Shown here: in pieces, positions 48,286-60,790 of the stretch
Position numbering within the stretch: position 1 is the stretch's first letter
How the letters are laid out: each line of letters begins with the position of its first letter
From: Plotosus lineatus
Lineage: Eukaryota; Chordata; Actinopteri; Siluriformes; Plotosidae
Length of the DNA stretch: 64,000 bases
Assembly: GCA_024760905.1 (NCBI GenBank)
Contig: CM045733.1
Coordinates: 23,216,001 to 23,280,000, forward strand
Reading direction: 5' to 3'
Translations under genes and position numbers: made by a program
The notes under the pieces: generated by a model
What the model saw: the letters and a program-made list of their open reading frames with translations, nothing else
What the model was told of the DNA's origin: nothing
Database searches by the model: none

Positions 48286-48422
48286 CTTTTGGCAGTCCTA
48301 ATGATTGATGAATAGAGAAGTATGTATTGTGAAATACTGTATTATTAGATTGCTATAGCTTCTTGATTCAGATATGATAGTATAACTTTGAAATCCATTT
48401 AGCTTCCTTACTTAGCTACATC

Positions 48423-48678
48423 AGGTAGCATAATGATGAAATGGTAAGCACGTCTGACTATGAGCAAAAATACCCTGGGTTCGAGTCCCGAATGCAGACA
48501 TTTCTGTTTGGAGTTTGTATGTTCTCCTCGTACTTGTGTGGGTTACCTTCAGGTATTCCATTTTCCAGTTACAGTCCAAAAACATGCACATTAGGCTAAT
48601 TGGCTTTTCCAAATTGCCCCTAGGTTTTGATGTGGATGGGCTCCAACCTCTTCGCGACCCTAATTATATTAAGTGCTT
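48423..48678 (+). mobile_element. SINE C, internally deleted
   Basis: A head and B-box-like GGGTTCGAGTCCCG, then CATTTCTGTTTGGAGTTTG and CCAAAAACATGCACATTAGG. The sequence jumps from TTTTGATGTGGATG to the tail end CTTCGCGACCCTAATTATAT. Confidence 0.75.
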
Positions 48679-49819
48679 TGACTTAGTTACATTAGCTAGA
48701 ACCTACATTATGGTGTAAACCACATGCACTTTTATTGTAAATCTGAAGACAAAAGCATTTTGTCCACTACTCTGATACAAGTGCAAATGATAGCATTTGT
48801 ATTAGACCCATAATGAGTGTGTATGAGGGCACACTTCACTGTGACCGGACAAAGGCTAGAGACTCAATCTTTCAGCGAATTGATTAGAGCGGCTAAAAGT
48901 GATAAAGGACATGGTAGTAAGGATAATTTAGCCAACGCATTGCTTCATAGCAATTTACTGCAGCATCCATTCCACCTCTCAAAACATGGACCCAGTTAGA
49001 AATTTCTTTCTTGTTGTGATGTGAAATTAATAGTGTGTATCAAAAAACAAGCAAACAGTAATTTGTTTTTAATTGAAAGTGGGTGTCCGAGGCCAAGTGG
49101 GTAAAACCTGCTCACAATGAATCGTCCAGGCCGTTTATACAATAGCATCATTAGAGCTACTCAGAAAACTTTAAATGTCTCGGTACAAGCTGAAACATAA
49201 AAGACGAAGAGACAAAAGTCATTCGTGCACTGATAGTGCTTCATTTGTACTGTTATGGCCTGACGTTTGTGTATCTGACATTCTCTTTAAAGGTTATCTC
49301 CTATTTACATGATTTCAGGTGACAGATTTGTAAATTAATCAAATTTGGACAATATATTACAGTCAAAGAAGCCTCCTGATATCTTGTTATACTGCTTATA
49401 AACAGTATTTATTAAGACTTTCCACTAGGGAAGCCTGGAAAACAGAGATTTTTTTTAACACTCCTCAGGTTAAAGAATGGTAGATGAGGAGTTTATTGAA
49501 AATGTTCTTAGTGATATAAATGGCTTTAGCCACAGTGTCCATTTTTTTTTCTATTTTCTATATTCTCTGTTCAATCCCTGAGGAAGGCTACACATCGGAG
49601 TTCGTGCTAAGATGAGTGATCATGCCATACAGTAAAGTTATCTGTCTTCTGACTGTGATCAATAAGAGCAATAACAGCTTACACCCCCATTTACTTTGCT
49701 GTGTAAGTGTAGGTGTGTTTTGGAGTGAAAGAGGAAGATAACAGCTTGGGCCCTCTGGCCTCTATTTACCATTTCAGCCAGGCTGAAATATCTGGTATAT
49801 TTACTGTGGCACTCTTTGC
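48679..49819. other. intron sequence, no recognisable feature
   Basis: No coding or repeat family recognised. Confidence 0.45.
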
Positions 49820-49918
49820 ATGTTTTCCTTGTGCATGCATGGGTTCTCTTCATTTTCTCTGGTTTCCTTCCATAATTCACAGGCATTCGGATAGCTGACT
49901 GTTCCAAATTACACATAG

Positions 49919-50017
<99 letters not shown>

Positions 50018-50122
50018 CGTGCGTGTGTGCATGAGACCTGTAATAGTCTAGTGAGGGGTTCAGAGTGTACCTATTTCTACCCAGAGTTGGTTGAGATAGG
50101 CAGTTGGATGAATAGATAAATG
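49820..50122 (+). mobile_element. SINE C with expanded (GT)n
   Basis: The body GTTTTCCTTGTGCATGCATG and TTCCAAATTACACATAGATG leads into a GT array of about 110 bp (49921-50032). Tail-like AGAGTGTACCTATTTCTACC CAGAGTTGG and GAGATAGGC follow. The array sits exactly where other copies have a short GTGTGAGTGTGAATG. Confidence 0.68.
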
Positions 50123-50226
50123 AGTTTTCTGTATCATGAAGACTGTCCTTTGATTTTAAATTCTTTGTTTTGTTTAGGTTTGGTCAGGCTGTTATGTTTG
50201 GATATGTCATTTATACATTTTATTTT

Positions 50227-50557
50227 AGTTCATTAATTTATTTTCTAAACTGCTTAATCCTAATTAGGGTCACAGGGTTGGCTGGCGCCCCTCACAGTTG
50301 ATGTTGGACGAGGTCAGAGTGCACTCTGGACAGCTCGCCAGGCCATTATAGGGCTGACGGCTATGCAGACTACTCTTACTGAAAGTCAACAATGGTTCTT
50401 TTACAAGCCTCTCATAACAGATATTTAGAGGCATGGGCGGCTTTTCATAATCCAGTTAGCTGCACTGGAGGAACAGCAGTGACAACCTGTTGATAGTTGG
50501 GCTCCTAATCCTTGGGATCAGTAATACAGCACCGTACCACTGGGTCACCATTGTCCT
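50227..50557 (-). mobile_element. SINE A, L2-type tail
   Basis: On the plus strand: ATTTTCTAAACTGCTTAATC CTAATTAGGG, GCACTCTGGACAGCTCGCC, GAAAGTCAACAATGGTTC and a degenerate head TACCACTGGGTCACCATTG. Confidence 0.83.
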
Positions 50558-51021
50558 CTTTTTAATTTTTATTTTTTGTTATTTTAAATATTTTACGTAT
50601 AAATAGCAACATGAATTTTTCTTTCACGTTACTAACTGTACTGGTAAAAAAAAAAAAAATAGACCACATGGGTTACATACACCAAAGTAGAAGAAGCATA
50701 TCAAGTTTGAAAGCCCGAACTTCATCATGTGGCAAGTAAATGTTCGGAAACTTGGTTTGTTTGTTTTTTCCCCTCATGTGACCTTGAAAAATAAGTCAAG
50801 GTCACTCACTCCTGATGGGGGGAGCTAATAAAAGAGTCAGGTTGGGCTGGATAAATGTTAATTTTCACTAAACATGAGCCTGAAACTATAGGGATGCATT
50901 TAATGACAATTCTGTACTTCAAATAATTTATGAAAGAATTCTTGAAAGTTTCTAGCAGTTTGAAAATTACATTTATTAAATACAGAATGCACACTTAATA
51001 GTTGTTCCTTCTTGTCTTCAG

Positions 51022-51296
51022 TGAAGCCGCTGCCTCTTTCTCCACTTGAGCCTCAGTCTTCTACATTGACTCTGGAACTACGGGTGCGGGAGGTGGAAGA
51101 GGAAAACCGGGCTCTCAGGAAAGAACTGAGTCAGCCACCCAGGAACCCTACTCGTGGACACCAGTATGGCAGTGGACGCCATGGCAACCATTCCCATGTT
51201 AGCAGAGAGGGTTTGAGGCAGGCAGCGACTCAAAGAGGCATCACATTTGGAAACAGTTCTGACTGTGTATCTCAGCCTGTGGTGGACAAATGTGAG
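51022..51296 (+). CDS. large1: large1 second coding exon (coiled-coil stem)
   Basis: This 275-nt exon follows a clear acceptor (CTTCTTGTCTTCAG) and ends at a strong donor, TGTGAG/GTAAAG. Its first two bases complete the phase-1 codon of the previous exon (G+TG = Val36), and it ends in phase 0 at codon 127. The encoded luminal stem has the charged heptad-like segment VREVEEENRALRKEL (about residues 57-71), which matches the short coiled coil of LARGE proteins. After it come a Gly/His/Arg-rich linker, sequons N-H-S (91-93) and N-S-S (113-115), and the ending PVVDKCE. In the family this ending lies just before the xylosyltransferase domain. Splicing is required: the frame stays open into the intron only to a stop at 51377. 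The next exon lies beyond 64000 or was not recognised. Confidence 0.87.
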
Positions 51297-51619
51297 GTAA
51301 AGCTAATTAAGACCTTCTGGATTGAACTCTTCAGTCATGTGTTTTGTTTAAAAAGTGTGACGGGAAAGACCATGTGACTGTTCGTAACATCCCCTTTTGT
51401 TTAATTTTACAAACACCAGGGTATTCATTTGTTTCCTTACTTTTCTACATTGTCATTCACAACTAAAGCATATTAATCTGTCATGACATTACATATACTA
51501 GTACATACAGTACAGAAATACCACCCAGCATGCTTTTTTCCGCACTGTAATCAATTTGTATATACTGTAATCTTTTATATTCATTGTGTATAAAGTCATG
51601 TGTCTATGATTGTCATACA

Positions 51620-52137
51620 CTGCCCGGCCAAAAGAAATGTCGCACATATTTTCATGGAGTGCATTAAGCCTTGCTATCAACCATTGTTTTAACAACTTAA
51701 GCAGCATAACACTCATTTCCATCTCGCATTGGGTTCATTTTTTACTGATGTCTTGAATGAGGAAATAAAATTCTTCTCCACCTCATCCCAAAAAACTTTA
51801 AATAGGGTTCAGATCAGGACTCTGAGGTGCTAATACATAGGTGAAAATCATTCATCGTGCTATTTAAATTACGTTAACATTATTTGAGTCCCCATTTTAT
51901 ATTCATCAGTGAAGAAAAATCTATTGATGTGATAACCTCCTCATTCAGTACATTCAGGTCATCAACTGATTTAACATTGATGTGAATTACTGTAATGTAA
52001 ATTTCATTCACATTAATGTTGCTGAGCCTTGACCTGGCTAATTGAAACAGCAATGCCAAGAAGATTACACACTGAGATCAAGGCTAAAGACTCTCCAGGA
52101 AAATATTTGAGTGTGTGACTTTTTTGGCTAGACACTA
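51620..52137. mobile_element. Tc1-like MITE
   Basis: The left end CACTGCCCGGCCAAAAGAAA TGTC, after TA, pairs with the right end (reverse complement TAGTGTCTAGCCAAAAAAGT CAC). This is a Tc1-type terminus known from fish. The roughly 520-bp interior is degenerate with no usable frame. It lies about 320 bp after large1 exon 2. Confidence 0.72.
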
Positions 52138-52424
52138 TATAAAGCATTTTACATTCTATCATACTTGTATTCATTATTGTAACCATAGGGTAGCACCAGG
52201 CTTTGGTAGCACACATTTATGCTTACAGCCCCATTGAGGCCATAGTGAATTTATGTAACCTTCAGTCTCATAGAAAATGCTCACATTCACCCTAAGTGTA
52301 GTACCATCCATATTATGAATACCAGCATTTTCACTGAAGCACATAAAGTCTGAAACATCCACAGACTACATTAAAATTTTCACTTTGTGGCTCTGTGCTC
52401 CACGTTTCCTGTTCAAAACATTCA

Positions 52425-54755
52425 TGCATCTTCATCCACTTAATCTGGGGTTGGGTCGCGGGGCAGCAGCCTCATCAATGAGCTCCAGAGGTTCTCACCC
52501 CAGTCACTTCCTCCAGCTCTTACAAGGGGACACGGAGGCGTTTCCAGATGAACTGAGAGATATAATCCCTCCAACATGTTCTGAGTCGACCCTGGGGTTT
52601 CTTCCCAGTTGGACATGGCCGAAACACCACACCAGGAAGGCATTCGGGAGGCATTGTAACCAGAAGCCTAAGCCACCTCAACTGGCTCGTTTCAATGCGG
52701 AGGAGCAGCGGTTCTACTCCAAGCTCCCCTGGGATGGCTAAGCTTCTTACCCTATCTCTAAGCGAGAGCCCCGCCACCCTGCGAAGGAAGCTTATTTCAG
52801 ACATTTGTATCGTCGATCTTGTTCTTCTGGTCAATACCCAAAGCTCATGACCCTCGTTGATGGTTGGACCATAGATTGACTGATTAATTGAGAGCTTTGC
52901 CTTGTAGCTCAGCTCCCTCTTCATCATGACAGACCAGTGCAGGCTCCACTTAACAGCAAAGGCTTCAGCAATCCGCTTGTTGATCTTGTGAACAAGACCC
53001 CGTGATACTTGAACTCCTCCAGTTGGGGCAGGGCCTCATTCCAGACCTGAAGGGTGCATTTCCAACTGAGAACCATGGCCTCAGACTTGGAAGTGCTGAT
53101 TCTCATCCTGACTGCTTCATACTTGACTGCAAATCGCTCCAATGAGAGCTGGAAGTCCTGGATTAATAAATCCAAAAGGACAACATCATCCACACAAAAC
53201 AGAGATGAGCTCCAATGCCCACCAAACTAGAACCCCTTGACACCTCGGCTGCGCCTACAAATTCTGTCCATATAAATTATGAACAGAATTGATGACAAAG
53301 GACAGTCTTAGCAGACTCCAAATCTCACCGAAAATGAATTTGACTTGTTGTTACTAATGCAGACCAAGCTCCGGCTCCAGTGATGCAGCAGCCAAATAGC
53401 CAGTAATAATGGATCTGGAACATCATACTCCCAGAGCACACCCTCCAAAAAATAGCCCAAGGGATACAATCAAAAGCCTTCTCTAAATTCACAAAACACA
53501 TGTGGACAGATTGGGAAAACTCCCATTCCCCCTCTAGGGTTCCATAGAGTGTATAGAGTTGGTCAAGAGTGCCGTGGCCAGGACGAAAGCCACATTGTTC
53601 CTCCTGAATCCAAGGTTCAACTATCAATGAGATTCTCCTCTCCAGCACCCCTGCATGGACATTCCCAAGAAAACTAAGGAGTGTGATTCCATGATAATTG
53701 GAAAACACCCTCTGATCTCCTTTTTAAACAGAGGGCTGATCACCCCGGTTTGCTAATTCAAAGGTACGGCCTGTGATGACCACTCGATGTTGCAGAGACC
53801 AAGACAGTCCTACAACATCCAGAGCCCTGAGATATTCATGGCGGCTCTCATTCACCCCTGAAGCCCAACCACCAAGGAGCTTTTTGACTACATCAGCAAC
53901 CTCAGCTCCAGTGATAAGTGGATCCCCACCCAAATCCTGCCGATACATGTCTGCTGCTCAGGGAGTCCCACAAGCCACTAAGACCCGATAGGCCTCCTTT
54001 TTCAGTTGGATGGCTCCCTTCACCTCAGGATGGGCACTCTGAACATTTGGAGTCATTTGGTGCATAAGCACAAGCAATAGTCAGGACCAGCCCCCGAAGG
54101 TGGAGGGAAGCTACTCTTTAGTCAACTGGGGAAAAGCCCAACGTGTGGACACCGAGACAGGGGAAACAAGGATGTCCACAATGGCACACCGCCTCTCAAA
54201 TTGAGCAAATCAAGAATGTTATAAGGTTCAGCCCCTCATGAGATGGGTGTTTCCAAAGCTCAAGCTGAGGTGAGTACAACTATATCTAGTTGATATAACT
54301 CCATCTCTTGCATGAGCTCAGGCTCCATCCCTGCCAGAGAGGCGATATTCCATGTCCCAAGAGTCAGAGCCAGTAGCCGAGGATCGGTACGACAGGACCC
54401 ATGCCTTTGGTTGCCACCCAATTCACACTACACCTGACCTCTATACTGTATCTCCTTTCCGGGCTGGGCCTGGCTCGGCTCCATGGGCAGAAGTCTGACC
54501 ACCAGGCACTTGCGTTCAAGCTCCTCTCTAGGCATGGCTCTAGGAGGACTCCAGTGACCCACTTCCAAGCAAGGGAAACTGTTTCCTTGAGTTTTTCTTC
54601 ATAAGGGTCTTTTGAACCACGCATCACCTGGACTTTCACCTTGGACATGTTTGCCTTGGGTGACTCCACCAGGGGCATAATACCCCTGACAACATAGTTC
54701 CTTGAACAATTAGGACGTGCAAACTCTGCACCACGATAAGGTGGCGATTCAAGGA
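52425..54755 (-). pseudogene. Rex3-like LINE, old copy with internal deletion
   Basis: An RTE-group fish retrotransposon. On the minus strand, RT peptides are at 53708-53325 (NYHGITLLSFLGNVHAGVLE, CGFRPGHGTLDQLYTLYG, VHMCFVNLEKAFDCIPW) and 53193-52924 (DDVVLLDLLIQDFQLSLE, MRISTSKSEAMVLSWK). The C-terminus is at 52927-52520 (RTRSTIQMSEISFLRRVAGLS in part). The 5' end near 54755 (CCACCTTATCGTGG) matches the second copy. About 660 bp of endonuclease are missing near 54023. There are many stops and CpG losses, so it is older than the copy at 56787. Confidence 0.85.
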
Positions 54756-55225
54756 ATGGTATAGAAGATGTTTTTGCACTTGTGAAAAATGCATGCTAGC
54801 CTGGACTCCACAGTCTAAAACCTTCTGATACATTTTAAATCAAATTCAACAGAGTGTCATCTGAACTCATGCTTTAATGGAAGAGATTATTCATTAGGCA
54901 AATGCAAAGTTGACCTATTGTACAAAGAACTTGTGCATTTAAAAGTTTCAGACTTCTTTAGTTTATTTATTGATTTTTAAGTGAATAAATAAATCCCATA
55001 TTTCTCTCTGATCAGCAGTTTTTCTGGTAGCAAGCAGATGACCAATTAACAGATTTTAAAATGATTATACACAACTGAGATTTTTCACGTGTTACCTGGT
55101 GGATCTATCTGACTCCTCACTATCCACAGCAGATGCTTGACTATATCCCTAATACCCGGTGGTTAGAATGATCAAGAACAGGAATTTGGCACCTTTACTA
55201 AATAGATAAGTAAATCTAATTGGCA
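54756..55225. other. intron sequence, no recognisable feature
   Basis: AT-rich sequence between the first Rex3-like copy and a SINE C. Confidence 0.45.
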
Positions 55226-55560
55226 GTTAGTGGTATGGTTGTGTAGTTTATCACGTATTCCTTACAGCAAAAAGGTCCTCAGGTTCGAGTTCCAGGCTTT
55301 GACATTCCTGTGTTTTCTCCATGCTTGTGTTAGTCTCCATAAGTCTGAACACATGCATAAGCTAACAGGCAAATTAGGCAAATTGACTCTGGGTGTGGAT
55401 GTGAGTGTGAATGTTTATGTGTGAGTTGGCTCTTCAATGGTCTGGTAAGCTGTTCAGGGTGTATTTCTCTTTCGCCCAGTAAAAACTGAGATAGGCTCAT
55501 CCTTCTTGTGAACCAAATAAGATTAAGCAGTTTGGCAAATGAGTGAGTGAATAAGTGATT
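55226..55560 (+). mobile_element. SINE C, near full length, L2-type tail
   Basis: A degenerate head (TGGTTGTGTAGTTTATCACG) and B-box-like CAGGTTCGAGTTCC, then GTGGATGTGAGTGTGAATGT and a tail with GTAAGCTGTTCAGGGTGTAT and AATAAGATTAAGCAGTTTGG. Confidence 0.75.
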
Positions 55561-56774
55561 GATAGTTTCATTTATGATGGAGAGTACTTTTCATGAACTA
55601 TAGCCTGGTGTCCCTTCCAGCTGATGCCATCAAGATATTCATGGAAAGAAATCCACTTACTAACCTCATAGCCATGCCACCAAATTTCACAGTCATTTTT
55701 TTTTTTGTCATCTCGTCCTTTTAGTGGGTTCATTCAGGCAGATCTAGATAAACTCATAGTTGTGGTTTCTATCATCACCACATTACTAGTAGCGTATGTG
55801 GAGTAAGTATAATTAGAGTTACTTTTTTTAAAAAGAAGCTATCAATAAACTCAAATTCAAATTTCAATGAATGCTTTCAAAATTTTACAATAAATTTGTC
55901 TGGGTGATGGTGTGGCAAAAGATTTTAGTTCCAAGTGTGGTCTTGCTGCTGCTACTACTAGAACCCAGGGACCTTAGAGAGATGTATGAACTCAGGGCGT
56001 TTCACTGGGCCCACTCGACTGTTCCTACTATTAGTTGGATGGAAAATTGTTTCAGCATCACTGCATTGGTGACTCCATTAGTGCTTTGTTCATCTGCCAT
56101 CAGTAACCCTGGAGCAGCTGTTGAAATCCAAGTGTAAAATACCAAACTGTCCCCCTTGATGGTTAATAAACTGAACAGCTGCATTTTGATTGTGGGATTG
56201 CCCAACCCTCAAAATGGGAAATTTCAGGTCTGGGTACTTCAGCCTCTCAGAGCTATGCAGCTTCTACACCATGAGTTTGGCTTCCTCCAACAAGAACAGT
56301 AAGATTTGAATTGCTATTTGATCTTCTGCCCATCCCATTGCTTCCTTGTTGGTGTTTTCTTGGTTCTGCTTCTGATGTATCCTGGCAATTGCATGGGTGA
56401 GCTGAGCCAGGAATGAGTGCTCTACACAGCACTTCCCTTCACACTTTCACTCCTCAACTTGTGCTTTTCAGCATCTTTATTGCTTAGCAGTCTGACACAC
56501 ACATGACAGTGTAAAAAGACACAAACTCAGCCTTATCTCTTTCTGCTAAGCAGCTTGCTTCTCTGCAAGCACACAATCATCTAACTTTTTAAGATAGAAC
56601 ACAGGAGAGCCTCATAACTTGTTGCTTGCTGGTCCTACTTGACTTCTTTCCACTCAGAGCTGATGTTTGATCATGCCTCAGTTACCACACAAGCATAATT
56701 CTCACATGTAATACTTCGTGGTTGTATACTGTGTATTATTGAATCATCACTATATATTTGTTTCCAGATAAGTA
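55561..56774. other. intron sequence, no recognisable feature
   Basis: No gene or classified repeat recognised. Confidence 0.45.
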
Positions 56775-56786
56775 TGGACTGAATAT

Positions 56787-59700
56787 CATCATCATCATCT
56801 TCTTCTTCCGCTTAGTCCAGGGTCGGGTCGCGGGGGCAGCAACCTTAGCAAAAAGGTCCAGACATCCCTCTCCCGAGCTACTTCCTCCAACTCTCCCGGG
56901 GGGACACCAAGGCGGTCCCAGACAAGCCGAGAGACATAGTCCCTCCAGCGTGTTCTAGGTGACCCGGGTCTCTTCCCGGTTGGACATGCCGAAACACCAC
57001 ACTAGGGAGGCGTCCGGGGCATTCTGACCAGATGCCCGAGCCACCTCAACTGGCCCCTCTCAATGCGGAGGAGCAGCGGATCTACTCGAGCTCTCCCGGA
57101 TGGCGGAGCTTCTCACCCTATCTCTAAGGGAGAACCCCGCCACCCGCAGAAGAAAGCTCATTTCAGCCGCTTGTATCCGTGATCTTGTTCTTTCGGTCAT
57201 TACCCAAAGCTCGTGACCATAGGTGAGGGTTGGAACGTGATCGACTGGTAAATTGAGAGCGCCTTGCGGCTCAGCTCCTTTTTCACCACAACGGACCGGT
57301 ACAGGCACCGCTTATAGCAGAGGCTGCAGCGATCCGTCTGTCGATCTCTCGCTCCATCCTTCCCTCACTCGTAAACAAGACCCCAAGATACTTCAACTCC
57401 TCCACTTGGGGCAGGACCTCATTCCCGACCGAGGGTGCATTTCCACCATTGTCCGACTGAGAACCATGGCCTCGGACTTGGAGGTACTGATCTTCATCCG
57501 GCTGCCGCTTTCGGCTGCGAATCGCTCAATGAGAGCTGGAGGGCCCGGTTGATGAAGCCAAAGGACAACATCATCCGCAAAAAGCAGAGACGATATCCGA
57601 TGGCCACCAAACCAGAACCCCTCATCGCTCGACTGCGCCTAGAAATTCTGTCCATAAAAATTATGAACAGAATTGGTGACAAAGGACAGCCTTGGCGGAC
57701 TCCAACTCCCACTGGAAAGCGAATCCGACCTGCTGTTACCAATACGGACCAAACTCTGGCTCGGTGATACAGCGACGAATCGCTCGTAACAGCGGATCCG
57801 GAACGCCCGTGCTCTCGAACGCCCCACAAGATCTTTCGAGGACACGGTCAGCCTTCTCCAAATCCACAAAGCACATGTGGACAGATTGGGCAAACTCCCA
57901 TGCCCCTCCAGAATCCTGTGGAGCGTATAGAGTTGGTCAAGAGTGCTGCGGCCAGGCGAAAACCACATTGTTCCTCCTGAATCCGAGGTTCGACCTATCG
58001 GTCGGATCCTCCTCTCTAGTACCCTGCATAGACTTTCCCAGGTAGGCTGAGGAGTGTAATTCCCGATAATTGGAACACACCCTCGGTCCCCCTTCTTAAA
58101 AAATTGGGACCACCACCCCAGTTTGCCAATCCAGAGGTACAGCCCCGATGACCACGCGATGTTGCAGAGAGCGTGTCAACCAAGACAGTCCTACAACATC
58201 CAGAGCCTTGAGATATTCTGGGCGGATCTCGTCAACCCGGAGCTCGACCACCAGAGCTTTTTTACAACCTCAGTGACCTCCACTCCAGTGATGGGCGGAC
58301 CCTCACCCGAACCCCAGGGTCTTCCTCTTCCACGGAGGGCGTGTTGGTGGGATTGAGAAGGTCCTCAAAGTATTCCCTCCACCTCTCAACAACATCCCCA
58401 GTCAAGGTAAGCAGCTCCCCACCTCCACCGAAAACAGTGTTTGTGAAGAACTGCTTCCCCCTCCTGAGGCGTCGGATGGTGGCCCAGAACCTTTTTGAGG
58501 CCAACCGATAATCACTCTCCAGGCCCTCACCGAACTCCTCCCACGCCCGAGATTTTGCATCTGCGACAGCCTCGGCTGCAGCACGTTTGGCCTGCCGGTA
58601 CCCGTTTGCTGCCTCAGGAGTCCCACAGGCTAATAAAACCCGATAGGCCTCCTTCTTCAGCTGGGACGGCCCCTTCACCGCAGTGTCCACCACCGGTTCG
58701 GGATTACCGCCACGACAAGCACCGGCGACCTTCGGCCACAGCTATGGGCTGCCGCCTCAGCAATGGAGGCACGAAACATGGCCCATTCGTCAGTTCCATG
58801 TCCGCCTCCTCCGAACGTGGTTGTAGCTCTGCCGGAGGTGGAGTTAAAGGCCTCTCGGACAGGGCTCCGCCAAACGTTCCCAGCAGACCCTGATTACACG
58901 CTTGGGCCTGCCAGGTCTGGAAGGCAACCTCCCACACCACGAAGCTAACTCACCACCAGGTAGTGATCGGTAGACAGCTCAGCTCCTCTCTTCACCCAGT
59001 GTCCAGAACATATGGTCGCAAGTCCGATGACACGACTACAAAGTCAATCATCGAACTGCGACCTAGGAATGTCCTGGTGCCAAGTGCACTTATGGACACC
59101 CTTATGTTGAACATGGTGTTCGTGATAGACAAACTATGACGAGCACAGAAGTCCAACAGCGACACACCATTCGATTCAGACTGGAGAGGCCGTACCCTAC
59201 CGATCACACCCTTCCAGGTCACACTATCGCGTTGCCCACATGGGCGTTGAAGTCTCCCAAGACAACGGCGAGTCTCAGGGAGGCGTTCTCCAACACCCCC
59301 AAAGACTCCAAAAGGGTGGGTACTCTGAACTGTCATTTGGTGCATAAGCACAAATAACAGTCAGGACCCGCCCCCACCCGAAAGCGGAGGGAAGCTACCC
59401 TTTCGTCAACCGGGAGAACCCCAACATTTGGGCACCGAGGCGGGGGCAACAAGAATACCCACACCTGCTCGCCGCCTCTCCCCATGAGCAACTCCAGAAT
59501 AGAAGAAGGTCCAGCCTCTTTCGAGATGGATGGTTCCAGAGCCCAAAGCTATGCGTTGAGGTGAGCCCGACTATATCTAGTCGGTATCTCTCCACACCTC
59601 ACGCACCAAATCAGGCTCCTTTCCCGCCAGAGAGGTGACATTCCATGTCCCGAAGGTCAGAGTAAGCAGCCGAGGATCAGTCCGACAGAACCCATGCCTT

Positions 59701-60088
59701 TGGCTGCCACCCAACTCACACTGCACCCGACCCTAAAACTCCTCCCACGGGTGGTGGGTCCATGGAGGGCGGACCCATGTCTCCTTTCGGGCTGGGCCCG
59801 GCCAGGCTCCATGGGCATAAGCCCGACCACCAGCGCTTCGCCTTGAGCCCCTCCCTGGGCCTGGCTCAGGAGGGAACGGTGACCCGCGTCCGGGCAAGGG
59901 AGACTGCTTCTTTTGTTGTCTCGTGTCTTTAGGGGTTTGTTTTGAATCGCACTTTGTCTGGACCTTCACCCCGGACCTGTTTGCCTTGGGTGACCCTACC
60001 AGGGGCATTTGCCCCCGACAACATAGCTCCTAGGATCATTAGGTCACGCAAACCCCTCCACCACGATAAGGTGGCGATTCAAGGAGGG
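56787..60088 (-). mobile_element. full-length Rex3-like LINE with 12-bp TSD
   Basis: The perfect duplication TGGACTGAATAT at 56775-56786 and 60089-60100 flanks a 3.3 kb element. The minus-strand 5' end is CCTTGAATCGCCACCTTATC, and the 3' end is CGACCCTGGACTAAGCGGAA followed by (GAT)n. The 57660-57715 and 58100-58130 regions carry the GGTGACAAAGGACAGCC and CACCACCCCAGTTTGCC blocks I associate with Rex3. Endonuclease (RSSMIDFVVVSSDLRPYVLD near 59000-59060) and RT pieces are readable only in short frames in different phases. CpGs are abundant, yet frameshifts are many. Confidence 0.88.
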
Positions 60089-60150
60089 TGGACTGAATAT
60101 ATACTGTATAATGTCTTGCTGTACGCTCTATAATCTAAGTAAGGAAATTC

Positions 60151-60450
60151 ATTCAGTTCAGTTCATTTTCTGTAACCGCTTAATCCTAATTAGGGTCGCG
60201 GGAAGGCTGGCGCCCATCCCAGCCAACTTCGGGCAATGGCAGATTACACCCTGGACAGCTCGCCAGGCCATCGCAGGGCGGAAACATGCTAACGGCTTTG
60301 CAGCTACTCTTGTCGAAAGTCAGCAATGGTTCTTTTACATGCCTCACACCATCGACAGTGAGAGAGATGGCCGGCCTTTGATAACCCAATTAGCTGCACT
60401 GGGTGGACAGTGACATCCTTCGCCTTACCCACTAGACCATCACTGCCCTC
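60151..60450 (-). mobile_element. SINE A, L2-type tail, with TSD
   Basis: On the plus strand: TTCATTTTCTGTAACCGCTT AATCC through GAAAGTCAGCAATGGTTC to a shortened head ACCCACTAGACCATCACTGC. A perfect 11-bp duplication, TAAGGAAATTC, lies at 60140-60150 and 60451-60461. It inserted close to the 5' edge of the Rex3-like copy. Confidence 0.92.
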
Positions 60451-60611
60451 TAAGGAAATTCCAGAAAGTTTAATTCAATTCATCTAGACACATTCAAGTG
60501 ACTTGTAGTTACGAATTGCTACAAAAGCAGTGTTGATTGATTGATTGAAACATATTTTATTCATTGAAGAAAGGGATTGGGCACAAGTTATCCAACTTAG
60601 TGAAGCCCTCT

Positions 60612-60790
60612 CCACAGATTATTTAACCAATTAACCTACTGTGCATGTTTTTGGACTGTGGGAGGAAACCAGAGTACCCGGAGGAAACCCACGCAAGCAC
60701 AGGAAGAACATGCAAACTCCACACAGAAACGCCCAGGCTTGGATTCGAACGCAGACCTTCTTGCTGTGAGGCAGGCATGCAAACCACTAG
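60612..60790 (-). mobile_element. SINE C, head and body, tail missing
   Basis: On the plus strand: CCAATTAACCTACTGTGCAT GTTTTTGGACTG, GTACCCGGAGGAAACCCACG, CAGAAACGCCCAGGCTTGG and the reversed head CTTCTTGCTGTGAGGCAGGC. Confidence 0.8.

Noticed and set aside
51012..51377. Reading large1 exon 2 as a single-exon ORF to 51377
   Set aside because: The sequence after GTAAAG at 51297 is AT-rich intron, and the family continues differently after KCE.
56787..60088. Assignment of the Rex3-like copies to Rex1
   Set aside because: I first thought of Rex1, but the VDLEKAFD-type RT motif and the GGTGACAAAGGACAGCC block fit Rex3 better.
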